DNA of 64,000 bases, from NCBI RefSeq assembly GCF_016466415.2, contig NZ_CP066772.2, forward strand, positions 62,001-126,000. The letters run 5' to 3'. Below, piece after piece: positions 11,628 to 20,786 of the stretch (positions within the stretch are counted from its first letter, which is position 1; every line of letters begins with the position of its first letter). Under the pieces are notes generated by a model. That model was not told the origin of the DNA. It searched no databases and saw only the letters and a program-made list of their open reading frames with translations. Both the position numbers and the translations under genes were made by a program. The stretch is from Ralstonia pickettii (GTDB taxonomy: Bacteria > Pseudomonadota > Gammaproteobacteria > Burkholderiales > Burkholderiaceae).

Positions 11628-12281
11628 ATGACCGCCTCTCGACGCGTGTATCTCAGTCTGCGCGAGCGGATCGTCGAGATGGAGTTGCTGCCCGGAACGC
11701 GCATTGTCGAGAAGGACCTCGCAGAAGAATTCGGGACCAGCCGCACGCCCGTGCACGAGGCCGTCCAGCGCTTGGCAGAAGAAGGCTTGATCGACGTGCA
11801 GGCGCGCGTCGGGACATTCGTCTCGCGCATTCCGCTCAACACGCTGGAAGAAGCCATGCTGGTGCGCGGCGCGCTGGAAGTCGCCATCATCGAGAAGGCC
11901 GCAGAGCGCATGACGCCCGAAGGCATCCACAAGCTCAACGTCGTGCTGGAGCGGCAGGCGCAATGCGTGCGCGAGAGCAACCGGCGCGGTTTCTTCCGCA
12001 CCGACGAAGCGTTTCACGCCACGCTGGCCGAGCTGTCGGGCTACCCCGGCGTCTGGCAGATCATCCTGGAAGTCAAAACGCAGATCGACCGTTACCGGCT
12101 GCTGACCCTCCCCTTGGAGGGTCGCATGACCGAGGTGCTGGCCGAGCACCGCGCCGTGATCGACGCTCTCGCGTCCAACGACCCGAAGCGGGCTGTTCGC
12201 GCCATGCGCGAGCATCTGGACCACGTACTGCCGGTGCTGGAAATCACACGCCGGCTGCGGCCCGAATACTTCACCGTTTAA
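11628..12281 (+). CDS. GntR family transcriptional regulator, FCD/FadR type
   Basis: A 217-residue regulator with an N-terminal GntR winged helix (EFGTSRTPVHEAVQRLAEEG, roughly residues 35-54) and an all-helical C-terminal FCD ligand domain with conserved histidines (DEAFHATL, LAEHRAVIDAL, MREHLDHV). FCD regulators respond to organic acids, so it probably senses a galacturonate product and controls the preceding operon. I chose ATG 11628 because GAGG lies 5 nt upstream; an in-frame ATG at 11583 adds 15 residues but lacks a good ribosome site. Confidence 0.88.
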   Translation: MTASRRVYLSLRERIVEMELLPGTRIVEKDLAEEFGTSRTPVHEAVQRLAEEGLIDVQARVGTFVSRIPLNTLEEAMLVRGALEVAIIEKAAERMTPEGIHKLNVVLERQAQCVRESNRRGFFRTDEAFHATLAELSGYPGVWQIILEVKTQIDRYRLLTLPLEGRMTEVLAEHRAVIDALASNDPKRAVRAMREHLDHVLPVLEITRRLRPEYFTV

Positions 12282-12365
12282 GCGCGGCGCCCACGCCGGT
12301 GCATCGGCCGGCAGATACGGGGCGGCGGCGCCCCACCCGGTGGTGTTTCGCGCCGCCCAGGCAAT

Positions 12366-13373
12366 TCAAATCGACAGGCAGAGCTTGCCGAAATGCTTGC
12401 CCGCCGCCTGATGCGCAAACGCATCGGCAATGTCCTCCAGCGCAAACGTCTGATCGATCACCGGCTTGATGCCGGTTGCATCGATCGCGCGGACCATGTC
12501 GCGCTGGTGGCGCCGGCTGCCGACAATCAAGCCCTGCAGCGTCTGGTGCCGTCGCATCAGCTCGACGGTCGGCACCGGCCCGGCAATACCGGTGAGCACG
12601 CCGATCAGGGCGATATGTCCGCCGGTGCGGCATGCCTGGATGGATTGACCCAGCGTGTCGGGCCCGCCCACTTCGATCACGTTGTCGACGCCCCGGCCAT
12701 TCGTGTACTCCAGCACTTTGGCCGCCCAGTCGGTATCACGCCGGTAGTTGATCGTGAAATCGGCGCCCAATGCCTGCGCCCGCGCGAGTTTGTCGTCGGA
12801 GGACGAGGTTGCGATCACGGTTGCGCCCATGCTCTTGGCAAATTGCAGCGCAAAGATGGACACGCCGCCCGTGCCGAGCACGAGCACGGTATCACCCGCC
12901 TTCAGGCGCGCGTCGACCACCAGCGCCCGCCATGCGGTCAGCCCCGCCGTCGTCAGCGTCGCCGCCTCGGCATGGCTGTAGCCGCGTGGGGCATGCGTGA
13001 ACCAATGCGCCGGGCGAACGACGTATTCGCGCGCATAGCCGTCAACGCCGTCGCCGGGTACGGTCGCAAAATCGGAAAGTGTCGGGCCGCCATCCAGCCA
13101 CGTCGGGAAGAACGTCGACACGACCGAATCCCCCACGGCAAACTCGTCGACCCCCTCGCCGATCGCCTCCACCACCCCGGCGCCGTCGGACATCGGGATG
13201 CGGCCGTCGGCGCTGGGCATGCGTCCGGTCACCACACCCAGATCATGAAAGTTGAGCGAGCTGGCATGCACACGCACGCGGATTTCTCCGGCGCCCGGCT
13301 GGCCGGGGTCGGGCAGATCGACGAGATGAAGTTTGTCGAGGCCAGCAGGCTGGCGCAGGGTAATGGCTTTCAT
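12366..13373 (-). CDS. MDR family NAD(P)-dependent oxidoreductase (quinone reductase-like)
   Basis: A 335-residue medium-chain dehydrogenase/reductase with an N-terminal GroES-like domain and a Rossmann motif LVLGTGGVSIFALQFAKSMG. The cysteine that binds catalytic zinc in true alcohol dehydrogenases is missing (NFHDLGVV in that place), so a zinc-independent quinone or enone reductase is likely. It is divergent from an HxlR regulator 150 bp away, a common pairing for electrophile- or quinone-responsive genes. Confidence 0.87.
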   Translation of the reverse strand: MKAITLRQPAGLDKLHLVDLPDPGQPGAGEIRVRVHASSLNFHDLGVVTGRMPSADGRIPMSDGAGVVEAIGEGVDEFAVGDSVVSTFFPTWLDGGPTLSDFATVPGDGVDGYAREYVVRPAHWFTHAPRGYSHAEAATLTTAGLTAWRALVVDARLKAGDTVLVLGTGGVSIFALQFAKSMGATVIATSSSDDKLARAQALGADFTINYRRDTDWAAKVLEYTNGRGVDNVIEVGGPDTLGQSIQACRTGGHIALIGVLTGIAGPVPTVELMRRHQTLQGLIVGSRRHQRDMVRAIDATGIKPVIDQTFALEDIADAFAHQAAGKHFGKLCLSI

Positions 13374-13480
13374 GAGGACGACATCCTTGATGGAAAGGTT
13401 GCGAAAAGGCAGCGCCGCGCAACTTGCAGCGATACCGCATTGCAGGCATTGTCAGGGCCTACCATCTGCATCGTAAGAAC

Positions 13481-13516
13481 GTACAATTTTCACAGGTACT
13501 ATCAATTTTGTAGGTA
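13481..13516. promoter_or_regulatory. Direct repeats in the MDR-HxlR divergent promoter
   Basis: CAATTTT followed within 1-3 nt by AGGTA occurs twice, at 13484-13498 and 13503-13516. GTAC also repeats at 13481 and 13495. These AT-rich repeats directly precede the HxlR start and are a likely HxlR binding region. Confidence 0.45.
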
Positions 13517-13523
13517 TAAAACC

Positions 13524-13910
13524 ATGCGTCTGAAACGTCTGGACGGCAAGAGCGGCTGCGCCGTCGAAGTCACACTTTCCGTGATTGGTGGGGTCTGGAA
13601 GCCAGTGATCCTGTTCCACCTGTTACCTGGGAAGAAGCGCTTCATGGAGTTGACGCGGCTGATTCCGAATGCCACGCAGCGCATGCTGACGTTGCAATTG
13701 CGCGAACTCGAGGCGGACGGTGTCATCGCGCGGCACGTGTATCCGCAGGTGCCGCCCAAGGTCGAATATGCGCTCACCCCGCTTGGCGAGTCGCTCGCGC
13801 CGGTGCTCATCAGCCTCCGGGAGTGGGGCGAGTCGTACCGCACAAACGAGATGTCCCGCGAGCCCGCCGCACCCCCGCAATGCGCGCGCGCCGAGGCGAT
13901 GGCGACTTGA
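13524..13910 (+). CDS. HxlR family winged-helix regulator
   Basis: A 128-residue regulator of typical HxlR length. The family pattern is clear: GGVWKPVILFHLLPGKKRF, ELTRLIPNATQRMLTLQLRE as recognition helix, and the wing YPQVPPKVEYALTPLGESL. HxlR proteins sense electrophiles, aldehydes or redox change, and usually regulate a divergent oxidoreductase, here the MDR gene. The ATG at 13524 gives the usual N-terminus; the frame upstream is open by GC bias only. Confidence 0.9.
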   Translation: MRLKRLDGKSGCAVEVTLSVIGGVWKPVILFHLLPGKKRFMELTRLIPNATQRMLTLQLRELEADGVIARHVYPQVPPKVEYALTPLGESLAPVLISLREWGESYRTNEMSREPAAPPQCARAEAMAT

Positions 13911-13942
13911 AGTCACACGAGGGCTTCCCAAAAGAGCCCGAC

Positions 13943-14230
13943 GCGCTGGCGCAACTTACACCCTCGCCCGTCGTCGAGCTGAACCGCGCCGTGGCAGTGG
14001 CCATGGCATATGGCCCGCAAGCGGGGCTCGACATCGTCGATACGCTGCTGGCCGAACCGGCGCTGCGCAGGTATCACCTGTTGCCCAGCGTGCGCGCCGA
14101 TTTTCATGCACGCCTCACGCGCATGGACGAGGCACGCGTCGAGTACGAGCGTGCTGCTGCACTCACGCACAATCGGGAGGAGCGTGCGCTGCTCCTTCAG
14201 CGCGCAGCCGGGTGCACTACCCGCAGCTGA
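13943..14230 (+). pseudogene. C-terminal remnant of an ECF sigma factor (DUF6596/SigJ-like)
   Basis: The frame encodes the typical C-terminal tail of RNA polymerase sigma factors with a DUF6596 extension: SPVVELNRAVAVAMAYGP, then GLDIVD, RYHLLPSVRADFHAR and DEARVEYERAAALTHN. About 300 upstream residues, including sigma regions 2 and 4, are absent; the HxlR gene lies there instead. The piece is therefore a decayed fragment and cannot act as a sigma factor. It suggests an old deletion or rearrangement after the HxlR gene. Confidence 0.75.
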
Positions 14231-14585
14231 CGCGGTCGATCATCAGATCACCACTTCGACCTGCACGTCGATCGTGATGCTTTGGAAGCAACGCTCCAGC
14301 AAATTGCGCGCTCGAAAGCATCCGGAATTCGTCTTTCGATATGACGATGCGCAATTGCGGAATGGCAACAACACGCCAACATCAAAGACTGAATTCAATT
14401 CTCTTTACAGCTCAGAGACTTAGCGTGAAACGCGAGCATTGAAATATAGATGCTCCGATTTCTACGTATGCCACTGCACATGGTGCAACGCAGAATGATT
14501 TGCATGCGCAGGACATGGCTCAAGGCCGCCCGCGCTCAGGCATTCATATCGTTCCGTCGATCGCGCAAGCGCAGAGGTACTCACA
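14231..14585. other. Intergenic stretch upstream of the organosulfur genes
   Basis: No gene is supported in these 355 bp. The stretch is noticeably more AT-rich than its surroundings from about 14270 to 14480. A short dyad TGCAC-ATG-GTGCA sits at 14475-14487. I found no convincing GG-N10-GC sigma54 promoter here by eye, although the locus encodes a sigma54 activator. Confidence 0.4.
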
Positions 14586-15167
14586 ATGAGTCGCAAGTTC
14601 AAGGTCGTGGCCGTTTCGGGGAGCGTGCAGCGCCCCTCGCGCACACTCGTGCTGGTCGAGCAACTGCTGGCCGCCCTCGCCGAGGTGCTTCCCATCGATG
14701 TCCACCTGATCACGCTCGAAGAGCTGGCCCCGGCCATTGGTGGCACGTCGTATCGAGACCAGTTGCCGGGCCGGGTGCAGGCGGAACTTGCCGCCATTGA
14801 GTCGGCCGATGTGCTCGTTGTCGGGAGCCCCGTGTATCGCGGCTCATACACCGGTCTGTTCAAGCATCTTTTTGACCTCGTCCACCACGAAGCGCTCATC
14901 GACGTGCCTGTCCTGTTGGCTGCGACGGGTGGCAGCGACCGTCACGCGCTGGTGATCGATCACCAGCTGCGCCCGCTTTTCAGCTTCTTCCAGGCGCGCA
15001 CATTGCCGCTGGGCGTATATGCGTCCGAGCAGGATTTCAGCGGCCATGAGATCACCAGTCAGGCACTGCGCGAACGGATCGCCCTGGCCGTTGCGCGCGC
15101 ATTGCCGCTGTTGAGCGCGTCTTCGGCCGACGATCTTCGCACCGCTCCGGTGGCGCAAGCTGCTTGA
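14586..15167 (+). CDS. msuE: NADH/NADPH-dependent FMN reductase, MsuE/SfnF type
   Basis: A 193-residue flavodoxin-fold reductase. The N-terminal phosphate-binding loop VAVSGSVQRPSRT and the segment VVGSPVYRGSYTGLFKHLFD are characteristic of the MsuE/SsuE family. It supplies reduced FMN to a two-component flavin monooxygenase. SfnG begins 50 nt downstream and is the evident partner, as in the sfnFG pair of Pseudomonas. Confidence 0.9.
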   Translation: MSRKFKVVAVSGSVQRPSRTLVLVEQLLAALAEVLPIDVHLITLEELAPAIGGTSYRDQLPGRVQAELAAIESADVLVVGSPVYRGSYTGLFKHLFDLVHHEALIDVPVLLAATGGSDRHALVIDHQLRPLFSFFQARTLPLGVYASEQDFSGHEITSQALRERIALAVARALPLLSASSADDLRTAPVAQAA

Positions 15168-15217
15168 AGCACCCGCTTCGTTCGTTCCCATCCCACACAG
15201 GACAAAGGACCATCGCG

Positions 15218-16366
15218 ATGAGCCAATCCTCTTCCAGCGCCAATATCAAGTTTGCCTACTGGGTGCCGAACGTCAGCGGCGGCCTGGTCGTCAGCACCAT
15301 CCCGCAACGCACTGACTGGAGCCTGGAGTACAACCAGAAGCTGGCACAGACGGCCGAGAAAGCCGGCTTTGACTATGCGCTCAGCCAGATCCGCTTTACC
15401 GCCGGCTACGGTGCTGAGCATCAGCATGAATCGGTATCGTTCAGCCAGGCGATCCTGCACGCCACCACCAAGCTGAAAGTGCTCGCAGCCATCCTGCCCG
15501 GCCCCTGGCATCCGGCGGTGGTGGCCAAACAGCTGGCAACCATCGACCACATCTCCAACGGCCGCATCGCCATCAATGTCGTCAGCGGCTGGTTCAAGGG
15601 CGAGTTCCAGGCCCTGGGCGAACCTTGGCTTGAGCACGACGAGCGCTATCGCCGCTCCAACGAATTCATCCGCGTGCTCAAAGGCATCTGGACGCAGGAC
15701 AAGTTCACGTTCAAGGGCGACTTCTATCGCATCAACGACTACACGCTGAGCCCCAAGCCGCTGCAGAAACCGCACCCCGAGATCTTCCAGGGCGGCAGCT
15801 CGCGTGCCGCGCGCGACAACGCGGCCAGCGTGTCGGACTGGTACTTCACCAACGGCAACACGCCCGAAGGGATCAAGGCGCAGATCGACGATATCCAGGC
15901 GAAGGCCCGCGAAAACGGCCACACGGTCCGCATTGGCGTGAACGCCTTCATCATCGCGCGCGATACCGAAGAGGAAGCCAGGGCGGTGCTGGACGACATC
16001 ATCAAGCATGCGCACGTGGAAGCCGTGCATGCCTTTGGCGATGCGGTGAAGCAAGCCGGCAAGGCATCGCCCGAAGGCGAAGGCAACTGGGCGAAATCCA
16101 CGTTTGAAGATCTCGTCCAATACAACGACGGTTTCCGGACCAACCTGATCGGCACGCCGCAGCAGATTGCGGAGCGCATCGTGCATCTGAAGTCGATCGG
16201 CGTGGACCTCATCCTGGCGGGCTTCCTGCATTTCATCGAAGAAGTCGAATACTTCGGACGGAAGGTGCTGCCGCTGGTGCGCGAGCTGGAAGCCCAACGC
16301 GCCGCCACAAGCGGTGCCACAAACGCCGACACGCGCGAGGCCGAGGCCGCCACGTCCGCCGCCTGA
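15218..16366 (+). CDS. sfnG: FMNH2-dependent dimethylsulfone monooxygenase SfnG
   Basis: A 382-residue luciferase-like monooxygenase with the SfnG signature near the N-terminus (FAYWVPNVSGGLVVSTIPQR) and SGWFKGEFQALGEPWLEHDE in the middle. SfnG oxidises dimethylsulfone to methanesulfinate with reduced flavin, opening a route to sulfite for sulfur supply. ATG 15218 starts the family N-terminus; a longer open frame overlaps the reductase gene and is unlikely. The last 25 residues are Ala/Thr-rich and probably disordered. Confidence 0.93.
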   Translation: MSQSSSSANIKFAYWVPNVSGGLVVSTIPQRTDWSLEYNQKLAQTAEKAGFDYALSQIRFTAGYGAEHQHESVSFSQAILHATTKLKVLAAILPGPWHPAVVAKQLATIDHISNGRIAINVVSGWFKGEFQALGEPWLEHDERYRRSNEFIRVLKGIWTQDKFTFKGDFYRINDYTLSPKPLQKPHPEIFQGGSSRAARDNAASVSDWYFTNGNTPEGIKAQIDDIQAKARENGHTVRIGVNAFIIARDTEEEARAVLDDIIKHAHVEAVHAFGDAVKQAGKASPEGEGNWAKSTFEDLVQYNDGFRTNLIGTPQQIAERIVHLKSIGVDLILAGFLHFIEEVEYFGRKVLPLVRELEAQRAATSGATNADTREAEAATSAA

Positions 16367-16396
16367 CCGCCTGATCTGATACCCGCGTTCCCCATA

Positions 16397-16422
16397 CGCG
16401 CCCGCTCAGTCGAACGGGCGCG
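16397..16422 (+). terminator. GC-rich hairpin after sfnG
   Basis: CGCGCCCG and CGGGCGCG form a perfect 8-bp stem around a 10-nt loop, 30 nt after the sfnG stop. No T run follows. It may dampen transcription between the msuE-sfnG pair and the transporter genes. Confidence 0.4.
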
Positions 16423-16459
16423 GGGGAGTTCTGTTGCCTGTCGCTTTGCGAAGACCGCC

Positions 16460-17374
16460 ATGTCTCACACGTCTGCTGAACTTGCTGTCCCGCCTCCGCC
16501 GCTTGCACGCTACGCCGACTCGCGCAGCGCCGATGCACCATCGCCTGCACGCAGCGTTGACGGCGGGGCCGTAGAAGCTGCGGCACCCGTGCTGCGGTTG
16601 ACCGACATCGACCTGTCGTTCGGCGGCATTCAGGCGCTCAGCGGCATCGACCTCACGGTGGCGCCGGGGGAGATCCGCGCCATCATCGGCCCCAACGGCG
16701 CAGGTAAAAGCTCGCTGGTCAACATCATCAGCGGCCTGTACCGGCCGGACCGCGGAAGCATCTGGCTCAATGGGCGCGCCACGCGCAAGGTGTCGCCGGC
16801 AAGCTTGGCCGGACTTGGCATTGCCCGCACATTCCAGAACCTGGCGTTGTTCAAGGGCCTGCGCGTGCGCGACAACATTGCACTGGGCCGCGTACAGCAC
16901 ACCCGTTCCGTGTTCGTCGAGCAGTTGATCGGGCTGGGTCGCGCGCGCCGCGAGCTGGCCGACGCGCGCGAGCGTGCCGAACAGGTGATCCACTTCGTCG
17001 GCCTGACAGAAGTGCAGGACCAACTTGCGGGCACGCTGCCCTATGGGCTGCAGAAGCGCGTTGAACTGGCGCGTGCCCTCGTCGCGCGGCCACGCCTATT
17101 GCTGCTTGATGAGCCGCTCGCCGGTATGACCGTGACGGAGAAGGTCCAGATGGCCGACCTGATCCGCGCCGCGCGCGACCAGTGGGGCACCACCATCGTG
17201 CTGATCGAACACGACATCGGTCTCGTGCTGGGCCTGTCCGATCGCGTGGCGGTGCTCGACTACGGCCGCAAGATCGCCGACGGCACGCCGCAGGCAGTCC
17301 GCGACGACCCGGCCGTCATCGATGCTTACCTGGGCGTGGCACACGCAACAGCAGACGCGGCGGAGACCCAATGA
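16460..17374 (+). CDS. ABC transporter ATP-binding protein, LivG type
   Basis: A 304-residue ATPase of the branched-chain amino acid (HAAT) class. Walker A is GPNGAGKSS, the signature is the LivG variant YGLQKRVELARAL, and Walker B is LLLLDEPLAGM. The first 45 residues are a low-complexity extension before the ABC fold. Its stop overlaps the start of the next permease by 4 nt. With two permeases, a binding protein and a LivF it forms a complete importer inside an organosulfur locus, so a sulfur compound is a likelier cargo than branched-chain amino acids (inference). Confidence 0.92.
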   Translation: MSHTSAELAVPPPPLARYADSRSADAPSPARSVDGGAVEAAAPVLRLTDIDLSFGGIQALSGIDLTVAPGEIRAIIGPNGAGKSSLVNIISGLYRPDRGSIWLNGRATRKVSPASLAGLGIARTFQNLALFKGLRVRDNIALGRVQHTRSVFVEQLIGLGRARRELADARERAEQVIHFVGLTEVQDQLAGTLPYGLQKRVELARALVARPRLLLLDEPLAGMTVTEKVQMADLIRAARDQWGTTIVLIEHDIGLVLGLSDRVAVLDYGRKIADGTPQAVRDDPAVIDAYLGVAHATADAAETQ

Positions 17375-18270
17375 TGGGCGACTTCGACCTGGCGTTCTTT
17401 GCCGAGGTGCTGGTGGGCGGCCTGCTGTCTGGCGTGATGTATTCGCTGGTGGCGATTGGCTTTGTGCTCATCTACAAGACCTCGGGCGTGCTCAATTTCG
17501 CGCAGGGCGCGCAGCTGCTGTTTGCGGCGCTCACATTTGTCAGCCTGCTCGAGCGCGGCGTGCCGTTCCCGCTCGCGTTGCTGATCACCTTCACGTTGAT
17601 GGTGCTGCTGGGGCTCGGGATCGAGCGTGTGGTGCTGCGGCCGCTGGTCAACCAGCCGCCCATCACGCTGTTCATGGCGACGCTCGGCCTGTCGTACGTG
17701 ATTGAGGGCGTGGCGCAGTTGGTGTGGGGCACGCAGGTGCACGCGCTGAACCTCGGCATCTCCGATGCGCCGTTGCAGATCGGCGGGATCCTCGTCTCGA
17801 GCTTTGACTTGTTTGCCGCCGCCATTGCAGCCGTCATGGTGACGGCGCTGTCCGTCTTCTTCCGCTACACGCGCATTGGTCTGGCGTTTCGCGCCGTGGC
17901 GGACGACACGTACGCAGCGATTGCCGTGGGCTTGCGGCTACCGCGGATCTGGGCAACGGTCTGGGCCGCGGCCGGCGTGATCGCCCTGGTGGCAGGGCTG
18001 CTGTGGGGTGCGCGCCTGGGGGTGCAGTTCTCTCTATCGCTGGTGGTGCTCAAGGCGCTGCCGGTGCTGGTGCTGGGCGGCTTCGATTCGATCCTGGGCG
18101 CGGTGGTCGGCGGTTTGATCATCGGCGCGCTGGAGAAGCTGGCCGAGGTGTACCTGGGGCCATTCGTCGGTGGCGGCATCGAGAGCTGGATCGCCTACGT
18201 GGCCGCGCTGGCCTTCCTGCTGGTCAAACCGGGCGGGCTGTTCGGCCTGCGCCCCGTCGAGAGAGCTTGA
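17371..18270 (+). CDS. ABC transporter permease, LivH type
   Basis: A 299-residue membrane protein with about eight hydrophobic spans. The LivH segments SGVMYSLVAIGFVLIYKTSG and LGGFDSILGAVVGGLIIG are present. Two tandem ATG codons open the gene; the first (17371) overlaps the LivG stop by 4 nt, suggesting translational coupling. It is followed 3 nt later by the LivM-type permease. Confidence 0.93.
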   Translation: MMGDFDLAFFAEVLVGGLLSGVMYSLVAIGFVLIYKTSGVLNFAQGAQLLFAALTFVSLLERGVPFPLALLITFTLMVLLGLGIERVVLRPLVNQPPITLFMATLGLSYVIEGVAQLVWGTQVHALNLGISDAPLQIGGILVSSFDLFAAAIAAVMVTALSVFFRYTRIGLAFRAVADDTYAAIAVGLRLPRIWATVWAAAGVIALVAGLLWGARLGVQFSLSLVVLKALPVLVLGGFDSILGAVVGGLIIGALEKLAEVYLGPFVGGGIESWIAYVAALAFLLVKPGGLFGLRPVERA

Positions 18271-18273
18271 GTC

Positions 18274-19353
18274 ATGTCGACTGCATTGGACTCCACTTCC
18301 GAGCGCCCTGTGCGCGCCACCATCGCGCGAGCCCACGTGCCCTGGCCCACCTGGGCAACGCCCGCCGTGACGCTGCTGGTGGCCTACTTCGTGGTGCCGC
18401 TGGTGGCATCGGACTACTGGCTGGACGCCATCCTCATTCCGTTCCTCGCGCTGTCGCTTGCAGCGGTGGGCCTGAACCTGTTGACCGGCTACGCAGGCCA
18501 GTTGTCAGTGGGCTCGGCCGCCTTCATGGCAGTGGGCGCGTTCGCCGCATACAACTTCAACCTGCGCGTTGAGGGCCTGCCGCTGCCGGTGAGCATCGTG
18601 CTCGCCGGGCTGGCCGCCACCGCCATCGGCGTGGCGTTCGGGTTGCCGAGCCTGCGGCTGCGCGGCTTCTACCTGGCCGTATCGACCCTCGCCGCACAGT
18701 TTTTCGTGCAGTGGGCACTGACCAAGTACGGCTGGTTCAGCAACAACAACGCATCGGGCGTGATCGACGCGCCGCCCATCGTGGTGGCGGGCTTCGCGTT
18801 CGATACGCCGGCGCTGCGCTACGTGTTTGCACTCACGGTCGTGACGATCCTCACGGCACTGGTCTGGCGACTCGTGCAAACGCCCACTGGCCACCATTTC
18901 ATTGCCGTGCGTGACAACGAAATGGCGGCACGCGTCACCGGCGTGCCCGTGCTGCGGACCAAGCTGCTGGCGTTCGCCATCTCATCGTTCGTCATTGGCG
19001 TGGCAGGGGTGCTGTGGGGTTTCGTCTATCTGCGCACGGTGGAGCCCGCGGGCTTCAATCTCGATCGATCGTTCCAGATCCTGTTCATCGTCATCATCGG
19101 CGGCCTGGCGACCATCCGGGGCGCGTTTCTGGGTGCTGCGCTGGTGGTGGTGTTTCCGCTGCTGCTATCCCGCTTTGGCGCGTTCGTGTTCGGCGGCCGG
19201 TTCGACTCCGGCGTGCTGGACCTCAGCCAGCGCATCGTGATCGGTGCGCTCATCGTGGCCTTTCTGATTGCCGAGCCGCAGGGCCTTGCCGCTCTGTGGC
19301 AGCGGGTGCTGCGCCGGATAAGCAACGTCGCGCGTGCAGCTTCCAGGCGCTGA
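18274..19353 (+). CDS. ABC transporter permease, LivM type
   Basis: A 359-residue inner-membrane permease. The LivM hallmark LNLLTGYAGQLSVGSAAFMA is near residue 70 and FIVIIGGLATIRGAFLGAAL near residue 270. It pairs with the LivH-type permease encoded just before to form the translocation channel. Length and spans match the family. Confidence 0.93.
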   Translation: MSTALDSTSERPVRATIARAHVPWPTWATPAVTLLVAYFVVPLVASDYWLDAILIPFLALSLAAVGLNLLTGYAGQLSVGSAAFMAVGAFAAYNFNLRVEGLPLPVSIVLAGLAATAIGVAFGLPSLRLRGFYLAVSTLAAQFFVQWALTKYGWFSNNNASGVIDAPPIVVAGFAFDTPALRYVFALTVVTILTALVWRLVQTPTGHHFIAVRDNEMAARVTGVPVLRTKLLAFAISSFVIGVAGVLWGFVYLRTVEPAGFNLDRSFQILFIVIIGGLATIRGAFLGAALVVVFPLLLSRFGAFVFGGRFDSGVLDLSQRIVIGALIVAFLIAEPQGLAALWQRVLRRISNVARAASRR

Positions 19354-19410
19354 TTCCGTCCTCTTTCCCTACTCAACCTACGTCGTATCGATACCAGGAG
19401 CTTCTGCACC

Positions 19411-20742
19411 ATGTCTCTCCCCCGCACCATCAAGATGGCGCTGCTGACCGGCGCGCTGGCCCTTTCTGGCCTGACCGGTCTGGGCGTACAAGCCGCCCAT
19501 GCGGATGAGCAGTTCTTTCCGCTGCAAAGCTACCGCGTCGGCCCATATGCGGCCGGCGGCACGGGGTTCTTTGGCGGCTTCATCGATTACCTGAACCTCG
19601 TCAACACGCGAGACGGCGGCGTGGGCGGCGTCAAGCTGACCTGGGAGGAAGGCGAAACGCAGTACGAAGTGGAGCGCGGTGTGGAGGTGTACGAACGCCT
19701 GAAGACGCACCCCGGCATCGCCACATGGAACCCGCTGTCGGTCGGCATTGCGTACGCGTTGCTCGACCGGGTGACAGCCGACAAGGTGCCGTTGCTGACC
19801 ATCAACCACGGCCGCACCGATACGACGGACGGCCGCGTGTTCAAGTACATCTTCCCGCTGCTGCTCAACCCGTATAGCGAAACCTCGGGCATCGTCAACT
19901 ACATCGGCAGCAAGGAAGGCGGTGTCGACAAGCTCAAGGGCAAGAAGATCGTCGTGCTCTATCACGGCTCGCCGTACGGCAAGGAGACGATCCCCATCTA
20001 TGAACTGCTGGCAAAGAAATACGGCTTCACGGTGCAGCAGATCGAGGTGCCGCACCCGGGCAATGAACAACAGTCGCAGTGGCTTGCCATCCGCCGCGCC
20101 AAGCCCGATTACGTCGTGCTGCGCGGCTGGGGCGTGATGAACCCGGTGGCGCTCAAGACGGCACAGAAGACGGGCTTTCCGGCCGACCACATCATCGGCA
20201 ACGTGTGGTCCAACTCCGAAGAAGACGTGATTCCGGCCGGCGATGCCGCCAAGGGCTACGTCGCTATCACGACGGTTGCGGCGGGTGCCCAGTATCCGGT
20301 GATCCAGCAGATCACCAAGACGCTGTATGACCACGGCAAGGGCAACCTGCAAGACAAGAAGCGCATCGGCAGCGTGTACCACAACCTCGGCGTGCTCAAC
20401 GGCATCCTGAACGTGGAAGCCATCCGCATCGCGCAGGCCAAGTTCGGCAAGCGCACGCTGACGGGCGACGAAGTCCGCTGGGGCCTGGAGAACCTGAAGA
20501 TTGACGAAGCCCGTGCCGCCGCGCTGGGCGCCAAGGGCCTGTTCCACTCCATCAACGTCACGTGGGACAACCATGAAGGGGATGGCCGCGTCGCCTTCCA
20601 GCAGTGGGATGGCACGAAATGGAACGTGATCTCCGACTGGATTGCGCCGGACTGGAAACTGCTGCGGCCGATTATCGAGAAATCGTCGCTGGCGTACGCC
20701 AAAGAGAAAAACATCAAGGTACGCACGAGCATCAACGATTGA
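19411..20742 (+). CDS. ABC transporter substrate-binding protein, HAAT family
   Basis: A 443-residue periplasmic binding protein with a signal peptide cleaved near residue 31 (after AAHA). The two-lobed type I fold is suggested by GVKLTWEEGETQYEV, the middle strand KIVVLYHGSPYGKETIPIYE and AKPDYVVLRGWGVMNPVALK. CAGGAG precedes the ATG. It is the specificity component of the LivFGHM-like importer; the cargo is not identifiable from sequence, but the sfn context favours an organosulfur compound. Confidence 0.9.
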   Translation: MSLPRTIKMALLTGALALSGLTGLGVQAAHADEQFFPLQSYRVGPYAAGGTGFFGGFIDYLNLVNTRDGGVGGVKLTWEEGETQYEVERGVEVYERLKTHPGIATWNPLSVGIAYALLDRVTADKVPLLTINHGRTDTTDGRVFKYIFPLLLNPYSETSGIVNYIGSKEGGVDKLKGKKIVVLYHGSPYGKETIPIYELLAKKYGFTVQQIEVPHPGNEQQSQWLAIRRAKPDYVVLRGWGVMNPVALKTAQKTGFPADHIIGNVWSNSEEDVIPAGDAAKGYVAITTVAAGAQYPVIQQITKTLYDHGKGNLQDKKRIGSVYHNLGVLNGILNVEAIRIAQAKFGKRTLTGDEVRWGLENLKIDEARAAALGAKGLFHSINVTWDNHEGDGRVAFQQWDGTKWNVISDWIAPDWKLLRPIIEKSSLAYAKEKNIKVRTSIND

Positions 20743-20786
20743 GTTCCGCTGTCTCTCCACCCTGCTCGACCACCTGGAGGTTCGCC

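Noticed and set aside
12393-13523. Long open frame running from opposite the MDR gene into the HxlR gene
   Set aside because: It is open because of high-GC codon bias. Only the part from 13524 has a protein family match; the rest is antisense to a real oxidoreductase.
14231-14585. A sigma54 promoter before msuE
   Set aside because: No GG-N10-GC pattern with acceptable flanks was found by eye. The expectation rests only on the presence of the SfnR-like gene.
15059-16297. Open minus-strand frame of about 400 codons opposite sfnG
   Set aside because: It is a complementary shadow of a strongly conserved monooxygenase and has no ribosome site or family match.
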